Source of the DNA: Nitrososphaeraceae archaeon
Lineage (GTDB): Archaea; Thermoproteota; Nitrososphaeria; Nitrososphaerales; Nitrosopumilaceae
NCBI GenBank assembly: GCA_025922755.1
Contig: JAICHE010000015.1
Location: 1-12,986, forward strand
Reading direction: 5' to 3'
DNA: 12,986 bases
This document shows positions 11,620 through 12,986 of the stretch, piece by piece. Position 1 is the stretch's first letter, and every line of letters starts with the position of its first letter. Under the pieces are notes generated by a model that was not told the DNA's origin, ran no database searches, and was given only the letters and a program-made list of their open reading frames with translations. Both the position numbers and the translations under genes were made by a program.

Positions 11620-12750
11620 TTAGAAACCTAATTTCCATCTGGATTTGGAGGGTTTTTTATCTAAATTTTCAAGCATTTGATAAGTAATGGTAAATCCTTT
11701 TCCAACCATGGTATCATCTTTATTGTAATTGGTTTTGTTTGGGACAAATTCGTCAGACAAATCTTTTATTTTTTTGGTTTTAATGTCAAATAACCTAATT
11801 TCTTTTCCATCTTCTAATCTGATTTTTATATCGTTACTAATTCCCTGTACAGAAAAATTTTCAAAGAATCTGAGAATTCCATCTCTTTTTAATTCTAAAA
11901 TTACATCATATGTTACCTTACTGCCATATAGTAAAATTTCTCTTGCCTTTAGATGTACATCATCTTCAAGGTTTAACGCGATAATTGTGTCGGCCTCAAG
12001 AAATACTGTATTAACCACATTTTCAGCAATAATTTTGCCTTTTGGAGCTGAAATTTGAGTTCTATTCTCTATAGTTTGATATACTCCGACCCTACCGTCA
12101 GGGTCTTGAACTTTGTATTTCCTACCAAAAATATTTCCTACTACAGCATTTCCATTATCAATTTGCAGTACAGCACCATTTTCAATTCGATATTTATTTT
12201 CAATAGGATCTACAAATTTAAAATCACCTTTGGTCAGATGGATGTTTGTTCTAAATTCTTCTGTCCAGGAAGGACTTGTAATGTTTCCCTGCATAATTAT
12301 AGGTCCATCATAGGACAAATCTCCAGCCATAAAATTTCCTTTAATCGAAAGAGCACCGTTAGCTTTTCTTTCTAATTCGATTTCGCCTAAAGTTTTAGAG
12401 CCAAATAGCCTAGAACCAGTGGAACTGGATCTATTCAAAGCTGCAGCCCATTCTTGAGCTGTTTTCATTTCTTTAGATAATTCTTGGCCTAAAATTCGAT
12501 TTTTTCTCTTTATGTCTTCTTCAGAATCTCCTGAAAATACTCTTGACTTTCGTAGTTTTTCAATATCAGTGTCAGGATATTTTTTACCAATTTTTAGATC
12601 CTCGTAGGCTTGTTTTATTTTGATAAATTGTTCATTATCTCCTCCCTTATCTGAATGAAATTGAAGTGCAAGTCTCCTAAATCCATCACGGATTTCTTTT
12701 TCTGTGGATCCCTCCACAATTCCAAGTATATCGTAATTACTTTCTACCAT
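11620..12750 (-). CDS. J-domain protein with HSD motif fused to a long beta-rich region
   Basis: 376 residues. An N-terminal J domain (about 5-52), NYDILGI...EIRDGFRRLALQFHSDKGGDNEQFIKIKQAYEDL, has the helix pattern of DnaJ, but the HPD signature that triggers Hsp70 ATPase is HSD (32-34). A charged helical linker (60-105) follows. From about 120 to 325 the protein is built of short repeating beta-strands with frequent G-N/D turns (IKGNFMAGDLSYDGPIIMQGN, NGNAVVGNIFG, LEADTIIALNLEDDVHLKAREILLYG), reminiscent of bactofilin-like or other beta-solenoid proteins. The C-terminus is basic (KKPSKSRWKLGF). Not a standard DnaJ: no G/F region and no zinc finger. ATG 12750 is preferred over an in-frame GTG at 12759 because it starts right at the domain. 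Function unknown. Confidence 0.8.
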   Translation of the reverse strand: MVESNYDILGIVEGSTEKEIRDGFRRLALQFHSDKGGDNEQFIKIKQAYEDLKIGKKYPDTDIEKLRKSRVFSGDSEEDIKRKNRILGQELSKEMKTAQEWAAALNRSSSTGSRLFGSKTLGEIELERKANGALSIKGNFMAGDLSYDGPIIMQGNITSPSWTEEFRTNIHLTKGDFKFVDPIENKYRIENGAVLQIDNGNAVVGNIFGRKYKVQDPDGRVGVYQTIENRTQISAPKGKIIAENVVNTVFLEADTIIALNLEDDVHLKAREILLYGSKVTYDVILELKRDGILRFFENFSVQGISNDIKIRLEDGKEIRLFDIKTKKIKDLSDEFVPNKTNYNKDDTMVGKGFTITYQMLENLDKKPSKSRWKLGF

Positions 12751-12882
12751 GTTTATCACAGTTTTTTAATTGACTTGACCATAATCTCTACTGTTTTATT
12801 GTTATACAAAATATGAAGTATATCCAATAAAAAGAATTTTTGTTTTAAGACTAGTGACCCATGATGAAATTTTAGAAAAATG

Positions 12883-12896
12883 GTGGGATATCCCAC
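12883..12896 (-). terminator. Palindrome plus T-run, candidate terminator of the stress-protein gene
   Basis: GTGGGATATCCCAC is a perfect 14-base palindrome beginning 6 bases after the stress-protein stop on the minus strand, followed by CATTTTTCT. In RNA it can form a 5-pair stem with an AUAU loop before a U-run. Terminator is the simplest reading; a DNA-binding site is possible. The rest of 12751-12902 (AT-rich) shows no gene or RNA. Confidence 0.4.
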
Positions 12897-12902
12897 ATGT
12901 GT

Positions 12903-12986
12903 TTATTTTACCACTAAAACAGGAATTTTTGTTTTATGCATTACATAATTAGAGGTACTTCCAAGGAAAGTTTCTTTTGCTCCACC
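12903..12986 (-). CDS. Universal stress protein (UspA family), C-terminal 27 residues
   Basis: Only the end is in the window. The frame reads GGAKETFLGSTSNYVMHKT then KIPVLVVK and TAA. The G-S-T-S-N-Y-V stretch followed by a basic residue and P-V-L-V-V is the standard ending of Usp domains, where G-S/T-x-S binds the ATP phosphates and the last strand forms the dimer edge. In the ATP-binding subgroup an earlier G-x2-G lies upstream; that part is outside the window. It is on the same strand as the J-domain gene, 152 bases upstream of it, with a palindromic terminator candidate between. Family confident despite the short length. Confidence 0.85.
   Translation of the reverse strand, partial: GGAKETFLGSTSNYVMHKTKIPVLVVK

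Noticed and set aside
11729..12375. Plus-strand frames of 109, 106 and 66 residues
   Set aside because: They are antisense to the J-domain gene, hydrophobic/serine-rich by complement of Lys/Glu-rich codons, with no promoter or RBS.
12760..12902. tRNA or small RNA gene between the J-domain and stress-protein genes
   Set aside because: No cloverleaf or conserved tRNA T-loop (GGTTCGA) sequence is visible; only a palindrome explained as a terminator.

Overview
The window looks like chromosome of an ammonia-oxidising thaumarchaeon (Nitrosopumilus type). Evidence: strongly AT-rich DNA; an Amt ammonium transporter beside P-II genes; a membrane-anchored blue copper protein; an archaeal AmmeMemoRadiSam enzyme; a stand-alone Lrp/AsnC ligand-binding domain; a DUF6659-like protein. 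Many genes have a TATA-like box about 25-30 bases before the start codon, as expected for leaderless archaeal transcripts. I assigned families by reading motifs, without database searches.

Left (1-1977): a partial amt gene (minus, running off the left edge) is divergent from a P-II gene. A perfect 10+10 inverted repeat lies between them. The P-II gene converges with a second P-II-like gene that carries an extra C-terminal domain of about 80 residues, possibly ribbon-helix-helix. A third P-II-like gene lies at 9417-9743. All three lack the T-loop tyrosine and the C-loop arginines of classical GlnB/GlnK.

Middle-left (2111-5739): two small two-helix membrane proteins and a DUF6659-like protein on minus; two tandem, mutually homologous micro-genes on plus; a DUSP23-like phosphatase divergent from the AmmeMemoRadiSam radical SAM enzyme; a cyclase-family (kynurenine-formamidase-like) metal hydrolase.

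Middle (5817-9292): an AsnC-type ligand-binding domain; a class V PLP enzyme lacking the cysteine-desulfurase cysteine; a RecA/KaiC-like protein with an eroded P-loop; a ferredoxin with an Asp-for-Cys second cluster, preceded by two 17-base direct repeats; a secreted, membrane-tethered blue copper protein.

Right (9417-12986): the third P-II-like protein; a dCache-HAMP class III adenylate cyclase; a J-domain protein (HSD instead of HPD) joined to a long beta-rich region; the last 27 residues of a universal stress protein.

The theme is nitrogen sensing (Amt and P-II), signalling (cyclase, phosphatase, AsnC domain, stress protein) and redox (ferredoxin, cupredoxin). Genes are mostly single transcription units, and four convergent pairs overlap at their stop codons. 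I saw no tRNA, rRNA, CRISPR array, insertion sequence or other mobile element.
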